64,000 nt of DNA, from assembly GCA_947503965.1 (NCBI GenBank), contig CANNFU010000001.1, forward strand, positions 434,001-498,000. The letters run 5' to 3'. Both the position numbers and the translations under genes were made by a program. Positions within the stretch are counted from its first letter, which is position 1. Each line of letters starts with the position of its first letter. Under the pieces are notes generated by a model that saw nothing but the letters and a program-made list of their open reading frames with translations, did no database searches and had not been told where the DNA came from. Positions 8,459 to 16,798 of the stretch are shown in pieces. The stretch is from an uncultured Paracoccaceae bacterium. GTDB taxonomy: Bacteria; Pseudomonadota; Alphaproteobacteria; Rhodobacterales; Rhodobacteraceae.

Positions 8459-8832
8459 GGGAGAGCTTGTCGCAGCTTGATCAGCAGATCGAACTTTTCG
8501 CTTGTTGAAATCGTGTCATCGGAAAATAATTCGGTGCATCCAATGTATAAGATGAACAGGTTCTCAGTTGTACTACCTGGGTCATCATACTCTTGGTTTA
8601 TTGTCTCCTTAAGACTGGTAATCTCACCATCAAACTGTGCTTCGGCGCTTCCAAGAAATCGCATGGCTGTTTCTAACTCGCCTGCGACTGTTCCTTTGAT
8701 TGTATCAAACTCATTTTCACTCAAAGAGGGCGGCTTTGATGGTGGTTCGCCGCAAGCTGCATAGTTTTCCTGCCCAAAAGCGGTTTGTCCGAACAAAAAG
8801 CTTGAAGTAACGGCATAAATGATTGCCTTCAT
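8455..8832 (-). CDS. Secreted protein of unknown function (short paralogue)
   Basis: I chose ATG 8832 because it begins a good signal peptide (MKAIIYAVTSSFLFGQTAFG-Q); an upstream ATG at 8889 would put 19 non-signal residues before it. The mature part of about 105 residues has YAACGEPPSKPPSLSENE, a central helix-rich part, then FILYIGCTELFSDDTISTSEKF. The two cysteines and the LS-EK-D ending line up with the first half of the next gene, suggesting tandem duplication. It is first in the three-gene unit. Codon use looks AT-richer than the housekeeping genes around the island. Confidence 0.58.
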   Translation of the reverse strand: MKAIIYAVTSSFLFGQTAFGQENYAACGEPPSKPPSLSENEFDTIKGTVAGELETAMRFLGSAEAQFDGEITSLKETINQEYDDPGSTTENLFILYIGCTELFSDDTISTSEKFDLLIKLRQALP

Positions 8833-8940
8833 GTAAATTCTCCAGTGTGTCAAAAATATGCAGGAAATTTGCCTGAGGATTTCATTCAAGGCAAGTGTTT
8901 CTGCTGTTTTTTAAAGTTGTCGATATCATTAAATTGGCGC

Positions 8941-9060
8941 CGCAGACCGTGAGTTCGAGCAACTTGCGATTTCGCTTATGCAGCGAATGGCGGCAATGCG
9001 GGCTGCGACTGCAGCATCGAGGTGGCAAGCCCGAAGGCAGGTACGGGCCGGCATGCCTCG
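8941..9060 (+). repeat. Intergenic repeat, copy B
   Basis: The counterpart of the 5374-5490 repeat in direct orientation: ACCGTGAGTTCGAGC, then TTTCGC, GCAGCGAATG, and GCTGCGACTGCAGCAT-GAGGTGG. Similarity fades after the GAGGTGG box. No gene fits on either strand. It stands just upstream of the three-gene exported-protein operon. Confidence 0.6.
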
Positions 9061-9453
9061 GAAGCTGGACAAACTTTGCAGTTTTGCACGGTCCGCTTTC
9101 TGCGCGTCGCTGCCCTTCGGGCACCATGCCGCATTAGCCCAGGCTGGCTCTCTAGCGACATATGAATGATTTGGTAAGTTGATCGTTGGCAGCCCCCAAT
9201 GCAGACCCTGACTTTGGACACCTCGGGCGGGGAGGTGAACTACGCTGCAGGTGCGACGGAATAGCGGATCACGGAGAACACTAAATTATTGTACTGTTGG
9301 TTCATCGGATGAGCGGCTGAGAGCGAGTCATGAAAGTCGGCTTTCTTAAGTTGTGCGAGAACATCTTGCGCGCGCAGCGACAGTCTGCGTTCCGCCGCCT
9401 TAGTCGGGTGGCCAGGTTTGCAACCCCAGCCACCCAGCTCCCTTTCAGGAGTG
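9061..9453. other. Intergenic region with a hairpin near its end
   Basis: No convincing gene is seen in this stretch. A compound hairpin lies at 9406-9435 (GGGTGGC pairing with GCCACCC, with an inner GGTT/AACC), 19 bases beyond the stop of the AlpA-like gene. It may end that transcript, although it lacks a clear T-run on the minus strand. The rest looks like degraded island sequence. Confidence 0.4.
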
Positions 9454-9642
9454 TCAGTTCAGCACTTCGCGTTGCGCCAGACGTTGTTCAAGCCACTCTA
9501 GCACTTCACTTTCAACCCAACCCACGCGGTTTGGGCCCAGCTGTACCCGCTTGGGGAATAGGCCTGCCTTCTCCAGACGTGCGGTGTATTGCGGTGAGTA
9601 CAAGACCAACTCCTTGACCTGGCGTTTTGAAAGTATCCTCAT
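9454..9642 (-). CDS. AlpA-family small DNA-binding regulator
   Basis: A 62-residue protein, MRILSKRQVKELVLYSPQYT then RLEKAGLFPKRVQLG and VGWVESEVLEWLEQRL. The helix-turn-helix followed by a short wing and the W-SEV-W-E-R ending are typical of AlpA/excisionase-like prophage regulators, which control integrase or excision genes. ATG 9642 has AGGAGA just upstream; longer in-frame starts lack support. It stands next to the tRNA-Arg and close to integrase remnants, which fits a leftover of the island's excision control. Confidence 0.8.
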   Translation of the reverse strand: MRILSKRQVKELVLYSPQYTARLEKAGLFPKRVQLGPNRVGWVESEVLEWLEQRLAQREVLN

Positions 9643-9841
9643 CACTATCTCTCCTAGATAGAAGAGCATCGCGATGCTCGGGTTTCGACAAGTTCCCCGA
9701 AGAGGTGATAGGCTAACAGCTTGCGGTTGTGGATCAAGCCGTTTTGGCCAACCAAGCAACTTCCACTACGCTCATTGCTGAACATACATGATCACCACTT
9801 CGCATCACATTTATGAGACTAAAAAGAGACTAAGAATAGAA

Positions 9842-9871
9842 AAAGGCTTAGCGACCTAACGCTAAGCCTTT
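9842..9871 (-). terminator. Rho-independent terminator after tRNA-Arg
   Basis: A perfect 12-bp stem (AAAGGCTTAGCG with CGCTAAGCCTTT) and a 6-base loop. On the minus strand it is followed by a T-rich run, and it lies 10 bases beyond the 3' end of the tRNA. It should end the tRNA transcript. Confidence 0.85.
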
Positions 9872-9881
9872 GAATTCTTTG

Positions 9882-9958
9882 GCGGACTGGGGAGGATTCG
9901 AACCCCCGACCCCTTGATTCGTAGTCAAGTACTCTATCCAGCTGAGCTACCAATCCGC
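9882..9958 (-). tRNA. tRNA-Arg (anticodon ACG)
   Basis: The minus strand folds as a complete cloverleaf. The acceptor stem is GCGGATT with AGTCCGC, the D-arm begins AGCTCAGCTGG, the anticodon stem-loop has loop CTACGAA (anticodon ACG, arginine), and the T-arm contains GTTCGAATC. The 3' CCA is not encoded. Its 3' side faces the accessory island, so it is a likely historical attachment site. I found no second copy of the tRNA 3' end on the far side of the island. Confidence 0.93.
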
Positions 9959-10018
9959 GTGTCGGCTGATTTAGACAACGAGACCCAATGATGCAAGAGG
10001 TTAATCAGGATTCTTTCG

Positions 10019-11419
10019 CTATTCGGCAGCAGGTGCCAGTGCCGCGTCTTCCTTGGGTAGAAGAATAACGAAGGTCGTTCCCGTTTCGTCGGTCCTTTGC
10101 AACTCCAGCCGGCCACCATGGCCGCGGATCAGGTCTGCGGCGATCACCAGGCCAAGACCGGACCCGCCTTTGCGCACACCGCCCTGAAACGGCTGGAACA
10201 GATGTTCTTGCGCCTTTTTGGGCAGGCCCGGGCCGGTATCGGTGATCTTCAACTGCCAGCTGTGGTCGTCCTCGGTCGCGATCAAACCGATCTCACCGGG
10301 TTCACCGGTTGCCATGATGGCCTGTCGTGCATTCCGGACAAGGTTGAAGATCACGCGGAACAACTGCTCTCCATCCGCGCGCAGGTTCATTGTCATCGGG
10401 ATGTCCTCGGCGAACGACAGCGGGTAATCGGCGGCGGCAAGCCGTTCACTGTCGATGACGTCAGCCACGATCTGCGACAGGTTCACGCGGTTCAGTATCG
10501 GGGCTGGTTCATCCACGCGCCCGAAGGCAAGCGTTGTTTCACACAGGTTCACTGCGCGTGTGATGGAGTTGACCAGTTTGGGCGCCATCCGTTTGACCAG
10601 CGGGTCATCAGACGATTCAATCCGGTCTGTGAAAAGCTGGGCGGATGTCAGGATGTTGCGCAGATCATGGCTGACCTTCGCGACAGCACCACCCAGCTGG
10701 GCCAACCGTTCCTTTTGCTTTAGCGCGCCGGTGAGTTGCGTTTGCATCGTCTGTAACGCCTCTTCCGCGTCGCGCAACTCCCTTACGCCCGCCGAGGGCT
10801 GGATGATCTGTCGCGCGTCTTCGGGGGCCTTGGCATAAGCCTGCATATGATCGACGACGCCCTTGATCGGGCGAACAAGCAGGATTTGCACCGACAGGAA
10901 CAAAAGGCTGGCCGTGATGATCGAGATGAAGGCGGAGAGGAAAAGGATGTTCCGCCCATAGGCCAAAAGCGCGTTGCGCAGCGGCATTTCGTCCATCGTG
11001 ATCTCGATCAGCAGACCACCGTCGCGGACGGGGTTGCCGATGACGCGGATGATACGGTCTTCGGTATCGACCAATGTGCGCAGCGCATCAGCGATCAGGG
11101 TCATGCTGCTGGGGTTGCGCATGTCATAGGTTGCGGTGATTGGCGAAGGGATGGGTGACGACAGCGCCAGTTGCCGGATCTCATCCCGGCGCAGGACCAC
11201 GTTGTAGACTTCGGCATTCTCCAGCAACTCGGCCTCCAGCGCGGGGCTGATCATGTCATCAGCCTCCAGCGCCAGGGATGCGATCTGTGCTCTCTCAAGC
11301 CGGGCCAGCAGGTAATCCTCGCGGAAGCGCGCGACCGATGGCACGAAGATGAAAATCTCGGCCAGCATCACGAAAATCACCGTGAGGATCAGAAAGCGGC
11401 CTGAGAGAGAGTTGGTCAT
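10019..11419 (-). CDS. Membrane sensor histidine kinase
   Basis: A kinase of 466 residues from ATG 11419 (GAGGTAAC just upstream). It has an N-terminal membrane segment (FLILTVIFVMLAEIFIFV), an extracytoplasmic sensor part with a short acidic region, a second membrane segment (ILFLSAFISIITASLLFLSV), HAMP-like sequence, a coiled region, the phosphoacceptor box KVSHDLRNILTSAQL and an ATPase domain (NLVRNARQAI, DTGPGLP, GGSGLGLVIAADLI). No response regulator is adjacent. It is last in a unit with a flavoprotein and a TVP38-type membrane protein, so it might sense redox or membrane state; that link is inference from position only. Confidence 0.85.
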   Translation of the reverse strand: MTNSLSGRFLILTVIFVMLAEIFIFVPSVARFREDYLLARLERAQIASLALEADDMISPALEAELLENAEVYNVVLRRDEIRQLALSSPIPSPITATYDMRNPSSMTLIADALRTLVDTEDRIIRVIGNPVRDGGLLIEITMDEMPLRNALLAYGRNILFLSAFISIITASLLFLSVQILLVRPIKGVVDHMQAYAKAPEDARQIIQPSAGVRELRDAEEALQTMQTQLTGALKQKERLAQLGGAVAKVSHDLRNILTSAQLFTDRIESSDDPLVKRMAPKLVNSITRAVNLCETTLAFGRVDEPAPILNRVNLSQIVADVIDSERLAAADYPLSFAEDIPMTMNLRADGEQLFRVIFNLVRNARQAIMATGEPGEIGLIATEDDHSWQLKITDTGPGLPKKAQEHLFQPFQGGVRKGGSGLGLVIAADLIRGHGGRLELQRTDETGTTFVILLPKEDAALAPAAE

Positions 11420-11435
11420 GTTACCTCGCTGCGGC

Positions 11436-12854
11436 TTATGGCAGCCACCGCTGCACGAAGCCCACAACACGCTTTACCGTAGGGTTTTCAAATAGTCTTG
11501 GGCTAAAATAGGCACCGGCGGCGCGTTTGTTAACCTCACTAACTGTCGGATATGGCAAGACCGTGTTGGCGATGGCGGACATCTTCATCTTGTTGGCAAT
11601 CGCCATGGCCCACATACCGATCAATTCACCCGCCATATGCCCTGCGATCGAGGCACCCACTGGCTTACCCTTGACCACCATGACCTTGATCAGGCCCTTG
11701 GTCTTGCGTTCGGCAATCAGGCGGTCGTTGTGGTGGAACTCGAACCGGACAACTTCCAAAGCATTGCCGTGCTTTTTCTTGGCTTGCGCCTCCGTCAGGC
11801 CGACTTGCGCCAATTCCGGGTCGGTGTAAGTGGCCCATGGAATATGATCGGTGCGCTGTTTGGATGGCAGACCGAATAGCATCGAACGGATCAGCACACC
11901 GGCATGATACCCAGCCACATGGGTGAATTGCAGCCCACCAGCGACGTCCCCTGCGGCATAGACCTTCTTGTTGGTCACAGACCGTAGATCAGGGCCGACC
12001 TTCAGACCGCTTCGGTCATGCGCGATACCGCCCGTATCCAGATCCAGCTTGTCAGTGTTGACCTTGCGACCGACCGCCATCAGCAGGTGAGATCCGGTGA
12101 AATCGCCCTTGGGCGTATGTACAGTCACAGCGCCATCCTTGCCGCTGATCCTTTCGGCCTGTGCCTCTTCCACGATGTTGACGCCTTCGGCGCGCAGGTT
12201 GTCCAGCACAATCTCGGCCATTTCGGGATCATCCTTGCCAAAGGCTTTTGCGCCTTCGATCACCGTGACGTCACAGCCAAGCCGCCGATGCGCCTGCGCC
12301 ATTTCCATGCCGATGGGGCCGCCGCCAATCACCAGCAGATGCTTGGGCTTTTCGCGCAGATCAAAAATGTTTTCGTTGGTGTAATAGGTGACGTCCTCGA
12401 TCCCCGGAATCGGGGGCACAAAAGGGCCGGACCCTGTGGCAACCACAAAGCGGCGCGCTTCGATGATGTTGTCGCCCGCCTGCACCTCGGTCTTCGAGAT
12501 GAAGGTGCCGAATTCCTCGATCACCTGCACACCCAAGCCCTCGAAGCGCTCGACGCTATCGACAGGCGCGATTGTTGCGATCACATCATGCACATGGTCC
12601 TTGGCGGCGGCATAGTCGACCTTTGGCGTCACCTCACCCACGCCCAGCTTTTCGCCGTGGGACATCGCATAGGCCTGCTTGGCCGAAGCAATCAGCGCCT
12701 TGGAGGGAACACAGCCATAGTTCAGGCAATCGCCTCCCATCTTGTGGCCTTCCAGCAGGACCACCTTGGCCCCCATCTGGACCGCTCCGGCCGCGATGGA
12801 CAAACCACCAGAGCCACCGCCGATGATGCAGATATCTGTCTTGATCCGGTTCAT
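11436..12854 (-). CDS. Class I pyridine nucleotide-disulfide oxidoreductase
   Basis: A 472-residue FAD enzyme of the dihydrolipoamide dehydrogenase/mercuric reductase group: FAD motif IIGGGSGGLSIAAGA, redox-active disulfide GGDCLNYGCVPSKAL, NAD(P) motif VIGGGPIGMEMAQAH, and a second FAD motif YAAGDVAGG. The C-terminal signature HxHPTxxE of classical lipoamide dehydrogenases reads LPYPTVSE here, so the usual catalytic-base histidine is missing. The natural substrate is probably not dihydrolipoamide. It sits 3 bases after the TVP38-family gene, a pairing known in other bacteria. The substrate is unknown. Confidence 0.85.
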   Translation of the reverse strand: MNRIKTDICIIGGGSGGLSIAAGAVQMGAKVVLLEGHKMGGDCLNYGCVPSKALIASAKQAYAMSHGEKLGVGEVTPKVDYAAAKDHVHDVIATIAPVDSVERFEGLGVQVIEEFGTFISKTEVQAGDNIIEARRFVVATGSGPFVPPIPGIEDVTYYTNENIFDLREKPKHLLVIGGGPIGMEMAQAHRRLGCDVTVIEGAKAFGKDDPEMAEIVLDNLRAEGVNIVEEAQAERISGKDGAVTVHTPKGDFTGSHLLMAVGRKVNTDKLDLDTGGIAHDRSGLKVGPDLRSVTNKKVYAAGDVAGGLQFTHVAGYHAGVLIRSMLFGLPSKQRTDHIPWATYTDPELAQVGLTEAQAKKKHGNALEVVRFEFHHNDRLIAERKTKGLIKVMVVKGKPVGASIAGHMAGELIGMWAMAIANKMKMSAIANTVLPYPTVSEVNKRAAGAYFSPRLFENPTVKRVVGFVQRWLP

Positions 12855-12857
12855 GAC

Positions 12858-13589
12858 TTACAGACCTTTCTTGCCGCGCACGGCCTTGATGATGATAGGA
12901 AGAGCGGCCAGGGCACACAGGCCCAGGATCGGCAGCAGGATGGCAGGTTCAAAGATGATACCAAGGTTTGGGGTCTCGCCACGGGCAAAGACCTCACCCA
13001 GACCCGCACCGACAGAGGTGTAGACCACCGCACCGGGGATGATGCCGAGGAATGTGGACACGGCAAAGCGGAACAGCGGCACACCGACCAGCGCTGGCAC
13101 GAGGTTGGCCACGAAGAAAGGGACGGCAGGCACTAGGCGGATCAGGAACAGCATCTCCCACTGGTTGTTGTCGATACCTTCCTTGATCTTCTTCACCGAC
13201 CCTTCCGAGTTTTCCATCTTGGCGGCCAGTTTCTCACCCAGCCCCCAGCGGGCGGCCAGGAAGATGCCGATCGCACCCAACGTGGCGCCGGTGATGTTGA
13301 ACAATGCGCCGGGGAAGGTTGCGAACAGGAAACCACCGGTCAGCGTGGCGATCGTGGCACCGGGCAGCGAGAAGGCGACGATCACGACATAAGCCAGGAT
13401 AAAGACCAGCACCGTCAGGAAATAATTGTCATCACGGAAACCGATCAGCGCCTCGCGGTTTTCCGCAAGTGCTTCAAAAGAAAGGTAATCACGAAGGTAA
13501 ATCGCCCCAAGCACGGCGACGACGATAATCGTCAGCAAGGGTAGATTACGTAAAAGCGGGTTGGTGGGCTTGTCTGTCATCTCGGTCAT
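12858..13589 (-). CDS. TVP38/TMEM64-family (DedA-like) membrane protein
   Basis: About 243 residues with five to six hydrophobic segments and the family core (FSLPGATIATLTGGFLF, then GATLGAIGIFLAARWGLG, and IRLVPAVPFFVANLVPALVGV). Such proteins act in the inner membrane, probably in lipid transport or remodelling. I chose ATG 13589 (MTEMTDKP); the longer frame to 13682 would add 31 polar residues with no support. It is first in the operon with the flavoprotein and the sensor kinase, transcribed divergently from rpmH. Confidence 0.85.
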   Translation of the reverse strand: MTEMTDKPTNPLLRNLPLLTIIVVAVLGAIYLRDYLSFEALAENREALIGFRDDNYFLTVLVFILAYVVIVAFSLPGATIATLTGGFLFATFPGALFNITGATLGAIGIFLAARWGLGEKLAAKMENSEGSVKKIKEGIDNNQWEMLFLIRLVPAVPFFVANLVPALVGVPLFRFAVSTFLGIIPGAVVYTSVGAGLGEVFARGETPNLGIIFEPAILLPILGLCALAALPIIIKAVRGKKGL

Positions 13590-13793
13590 CTTTCGGGTCC
13601 TATGGGCGAATGGATCGGTTGTTTGGTGTTGCAGGTTAGATGGACTGATGCCGTCTTTCGCGATACCCACCTCACGCCCCATTGATGCAAACCCGTGCGG
13701 ATGTTTCAGTTTTCGGGGGGCTGATCACGAAACCTGTAACATTTGGCAGGCGCGAATAGTCCCGATTGTTGCAGTTTGACCCCGCGATGCGCG

Positions 13794-13822
13794 TTGACAT
13801 GGGGCAGTGCCCCCTCTAAACG
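13794..13822 (+). promoter_or_regulatory. Putative sigma-70 promoter of rpmH-rnpA-yidD
   Basis: A consensus -35 TTGACA at 13794, a 17-base spacer and a -10-like TAAACG at 13817-13822, about 70 bases before the rpmH start. The -35 is perfect, the -10 is weak, and the position suits a ribosomal-protein operon. Confidence 0.45.
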
Positions 13823-13892
13823 GCAGGTCTGAAATGTAGATCGGCTTCGAATCCCTCGCTTGGATTTGGCCGCAGTAACCGGAGAGCACGCG

Positions 13893-14027
13893 ATGAAGCG
13901 CACGTTCCAACCATCCAACCGGGTTCGCAAGAACCGCCACGGGTTCCGCGCACGCATGGCCACAAAGGCCGGGCGCAAGATCCTGAACAATCGCCGTGCC
14001 AAGGGCCGTGCGAAGCTGAGCGCGTAA
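13893..14027 (+). CDS. rpmH: 50S ribosomal protein L34
   Basis: The 44-residue sequence ([20 protein letters not shown] through [11 protein letters not shown]) is the canonical L34, a basic protein of the large ribosomal subunit. GGAGAG precedes the ATG. It is followed after 14 bases by rnpA, the near-universal bacterial pairing. No frame shorter than usual thresholds needs to be invoked; the gene is complete. Confidence 0.97.
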   Translation: MKRTFQPSNRVRKNRHGFRARMATKAGRKILNNRRAKGRAKLSA

Positions 14028-14041
14028 GCGCCAGTCACGTT

Positions 14042-14434
14042 TTGACCGATTTGAAACCGCCGGTTGGGCCCGATGAAGGCACTCCGGCGGTTTCCGTTTG
14101 TCTGATGGTCCTAAAAAAGCGCGCCGATTTTGTCCGCGCCTCCCACGGACAGCGCTGCGGCACCCCCGGCATCCATCTGCAGGCGCGCCAGCGTTCCGAA
14201 GGGGAGGCGTCAGGAATCCGTGTCGGATTTACCTGTTCCAAAAAGGTCGGCAATGCCGTCGCCCGCAATCGGGCCAAACGACGGCTACGTGAGGCCGCGC
14301 GGCTGGTCCTGCCGGAACATGGCCGTGACGGATGGGACTATGTGCTGGTTGGGCGCAAGGATATGACGGCCAGCTTACCTTTTGATACACTGATCACCGA
14401 TCTGAAACGCGCCCTGAAAAGAGTGCACGCATGA
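14042..14434 (+). CDS. rnpA: Ribonuclease P protein component
   Basis: The protein subunit that assists the RNase P RNA in maturing tRNA 5' ends. Diagnostic RNR motif and surroundings: [20 protein letters not shown], preceded by [11 protein letters not shown]. The frame opens at TTG 14042 and gives 130 residues. An internal ATG at 14105 (MVLKKRADF) would give 109, closer to the compact family core, so the start is uncertain. It overlaps yidD by ATGA. Confidence 0.92.
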   Translation: MTDLKPPVGPDEGTPAVSVCLMVLKKRADFVRASHGQRCGTPGIHLQARQRSEGEASGIRVGFTCSKKVGNAVARNRAKRRLREAARLVLPEHGRDGWDYVLVGRKDMTASLPFDTLITDLKRALKRVHA

Positions 14435-14652
14435 CCCCGCTCGCCTATCTCGTCTCACTCCCCGTCCGGGCCTACCGCCTGCTGCTGTCGCCATGGGTCG
14501 GGCATGGCTGCCGGTTTCAGCCGACATGCTCTGCCTATGCGCTGGAAGCCTTGGAAAAACACGGCGCAATCAAGGGCAGCTGGTTGACCATCCGCCGCAT
14601 CGGGCGCTGTCACCCCTGGGGTGGCTCTGGTATCGACAACGTGCCGGATTAA
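14431..14652 (+). CDS. yidD: Membrane protein insertion efficiency factor YidD
   Basis: A 73-residue protein with the family signature: [20 protein letters not shown], then [10 protein letters not shown] and [13 protein letters not shown]. The conserved cysteines (GCRFQPTCS and RCHPWG) are present. It helps membrane insertion near YidC. In related genomes yidC normally follows, but here a broken DUF1963 gene on the other strand overlaps the yidD stop by four bases. Confidence 0.94.
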   Translation: MTPLAYLVSLPVRAYRLLLSPWVGHGCRFQPTCSAYALEALEKHGAIKGSWLTIRRIGRCHPWGGSGIDNVPD

Positions 14653-15583
14653 CTGCAGTCCCAGTTGTAGGCGACCCTGTCAAAACGCTTGGCGGCCAGA
14701 TCGTCCTTCGCGATCAGAAAACACGCCTCGCCTGCGTCACCCCAGCAAATCTCGACCCCGTCTTCGCGATCCAGGATGAAGCCAAGCTGCAACAGCACCT
14801 CGGTCAGTTTCAGATCGTCATCCTCGCGGCGAAAATCCTCTTGCGTGAAATCCGGATGCCCGCCGTAATAGATTATGGCGGGTTTGGCCGCGGTCAGCGC
14901 CTCGTAAAAGCTGTCCCACAAATCGCCCGGACAATCGGGATACCAGCCTATGGTCAGGTCCCGGCCTTCCGCGCTGTTGGGCGAGATCGGACCGCTGACA
15001 CGCCCCCCCGCAATCGCCGCCCCTCAACAGTCAGTTCCTTGTTGAACGGGGTGAAATCCTACGTGTGATCCGGCAGGTCGCGCCGCTGCAACGCATCCGG
15101 GTCCTCGTGATAAAGAACCTGAAATCCCGTGCTTCCGACCGACGGGAAATCACACCCGTTCAGGTCATTATCTTCGACAAAGAAGGACAGAACCCCCTGT
15201 TCGGGGTACCCGTCCAGCACCGGCATATCCGCGAAATTGATCTGCGCGAGAAAGATCATCGGTTTGCCGTCACGCCCTGCAGGCCATGTGGCGTCAACGG
15301 GCAGGCTAGGCCTGCCCCCCATGGACGAATGCGCATCGTCCGTGATCGGGTTCTTCACCATTGTCAGCGCGATGGCCGGGCTGGCCATGGCCAAGCCCAC
15401 CTCGCGCGCCTTTTCAACAATGGCAGGCCAATCGCGCGTATCTGACCGTGCTTCGGGCCTGGCAGGCTTCTTCCCCGCGAAATATCCCTTTTCCGACGTT
15501 TCCCTGCGCCGCTCGCGCACCAGAAAGATGGCAACGACAGCGACCGTGGCGACCAATGCCAGCGTACCAACCAGATTTCCCAT
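14649..15583 (-). pseudogene. DUF1963 (YwqG-like) protein, broken by a nonsense codon and a frameshift
   Basis: The 5' part (15059-15583, 174 residues) has one membrane helix (TLALVATVAVVAIFLV) and the front of a DUF1963 domain (GGRPSLPVDATWP, FLAQINFADMP, GVLSFFVEDND). It ends at TAG 15059-15061 right after DLPDHT, but the same frame continues as DFTPFNKELTVEG. A run of seven G near 15001-15009 then needs a one-base shift to reach the rest (SGPISPNSAEGRDLTIGWYP, then YYGGHPDFTQEDF, ending at 14649). Two independent lesions indicate decay rather than a sequencing slip, though the poly-G shift alone could be an assembly error. Confidence 0.82.
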
Positions 15584-15625
15584 GTGACCGTCCCTTCAGA
15601 TCGTCGTGACGGTCATCGGATGCCG

Positions 15626-16162
15626 TCAGATCTTTTCGAACGATATCGTCACCACACCAATATCAAACCCGTAACGTTTGACATAGGCGAGGTTCAGCAG
15701 ACGGTCCTCGGACAAGAGCCACATCCAGTCATCGAAAGTGACGCGCAGAGTCTCGGTCTCGCCGGTGGCCGAGGGCACCGGCAGATCGATCTCGTATTTC
15801 CAGTTGAACCGGTTGTCCTGTTCCTGACCCGTGGCCTGCCCGATCACACCGGGGGCGGTGCCGACCCAACTGTCTGGCCCGGTCTTGGTCAGCGTCCAGA
15901 TCCGCTGTTCGGTCGACCCGTCCTCATAGACGAAATCTTCGACCAGGCGCAGGCGCTCGCCGTCCCAGTCGCCGTCGATTGTGACGACAAAGCTGCGGCG
16001 GACAGTGCCGAAGATGTCCTGAAACTGGCCATAGGCCACCAGTTCGCCATCAAAAAACTCCTCAAGGTTCAGCTTGCGATCGCTGAGGCTCGGGTCATCG
16101 AATGACGGCTTGCCCGTACAGGCGGCAAGCAGGACAAAAGCAGCGGCAAGGATCAGGCGCAT
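15626..16162 (-). CDS. DUF3833 lipoprotein
   Basis: 178 residues starting with a lipoprotein leader ([21 protein letters not shown]; Cys of the lipobox at residue 15). The domain pattern follows: LEEFFDGELVAYGQFQD, GTVRRSFVV, DWDGERLRLVEDFVYEDGS, WMWLLSEDRLLN and a KRYGFDIG ending. This is the DUF3833 family, whose role is unknown. It overlaps the upstream DUF1353 gene by one base, so the two are probably co-transcribed. Confidence 0.85.
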   Translation of the reverse strand: MRLILAAAFVLLAACTGKPSFDDPSLSDRKLNLEEFFDGELVAYGQFQDIFGTVRRSFVVTIDGDWDGERLRLVEDFVYEDGSTEQRIWTLTKTGPDSWVGTAPGVIGQATGQEQDNRFNWKYEIDLPVPSATGETETLRVTFDDWMWLLSEDRLLNLAYVKRYGFDIGVVTISFEKI

Positions 16163-16752
16163 CAGGTTACTCCTTCTTCTGCCCCCGACCTAGCGCGCTC
16201 TGGTGGGCTGACCAGTTGCTCTGTTACGGCCGGATCGCAGACATCAATGTAGCGGTCCCTGTCGCGCTGGACAAAACTGGACCCACCGAAAACCGTGACC
16301 GTCCAATAGATCAGCCGCGCGCGGATCGGGTTGACCTTGGCCGCCACCATCGCCGCCAGCATGATGTCATCGGCGAAGCGCCGGTCGGCCCGGGTCGGGT
16401 TGCGCCCCGGCACGTCCTGCCACGCGATATAAAGGTAATCGTGCACAATCGCCGCTTCAAGCCAAGGGCCGACCCGCCCCACGATCCAGCGCCAGAGGCG
16501 GGGAACGCTGGTCAGATCAGTAATCAGCCCCGCAGGCACCCGGATCGGGTGGCGGACACCGTCACCATCCTCCCAGGACACTGCAAAATCGCGGCCCACG
16601 ATGAAATCCGCATCCTCGCCCGTACGCAGGCGCACCGCATCCTTGAGACGCAGCAGAACTAGCCCGCTTTCATAGCGAAATCGCCTGACCTGCGCGCCCG
16701 CGGGCGGATAGGGATCGACACGGTCGGCGGGGTGATCATAGCGTTTCATCAT
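16162..16752 (-). CDS. DUF1353 family protein
   Basis: 196 residues with the family core: [20 protein letters not shown], then [15 protein letters not shown] and [16 protein letters not shown]1353 proteins are often phage-associated, but this copy is paired with a DUF3833 lipoprotein gene. The HDYLY motif could be a metal-binding site, as an inference. The function is unknown. Confidence 0.83.
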   Translation of the reverse strand: MMKRYDHPADRVDPYPPAGAQVRRFRYESGLVLLRLKDAVRLRTGEDADFIVGRDFAVSWEDGDGVRHPIRVPAGLITDLTSVPRLWRWIVGRVGPWLEAAIVHDYLYIAWQDVPGRNPTRADRRFADDIMLAAMVAAKVNPIRARLIYWTVTVFGGSSFVQRDRDRYIDVCDPAVTEQLVSPPERARSGAEEGVT

Positions 16753-16798
16753 TCAAAACCTCTTGGCGGAAGGGCCCTGGCAGGGTAGGTCGTGCCTT

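Noticed and set aside
9406-9435. Compound hairpin downstream of the AlpA-like gene as a standard terminator
   Set aside because: No T-run on the minus strand; kept only as a note in the intergenic entry.
10097-10723. 208-codon plus-strand frame opposite the sensor kinase
   Set aside because: It is antisense to clear kinase motifs and has shadow-type composition.
12018-13136. 372-codon plus-strand frame, the longest frame antisense to the flavoprotein/TVP38 genes
   Set aside because: The opposite strand has complete FAD/disulfide and TVP38 motifs; the His/Asp-rich antisense product is typical of GC-rich mirrors.
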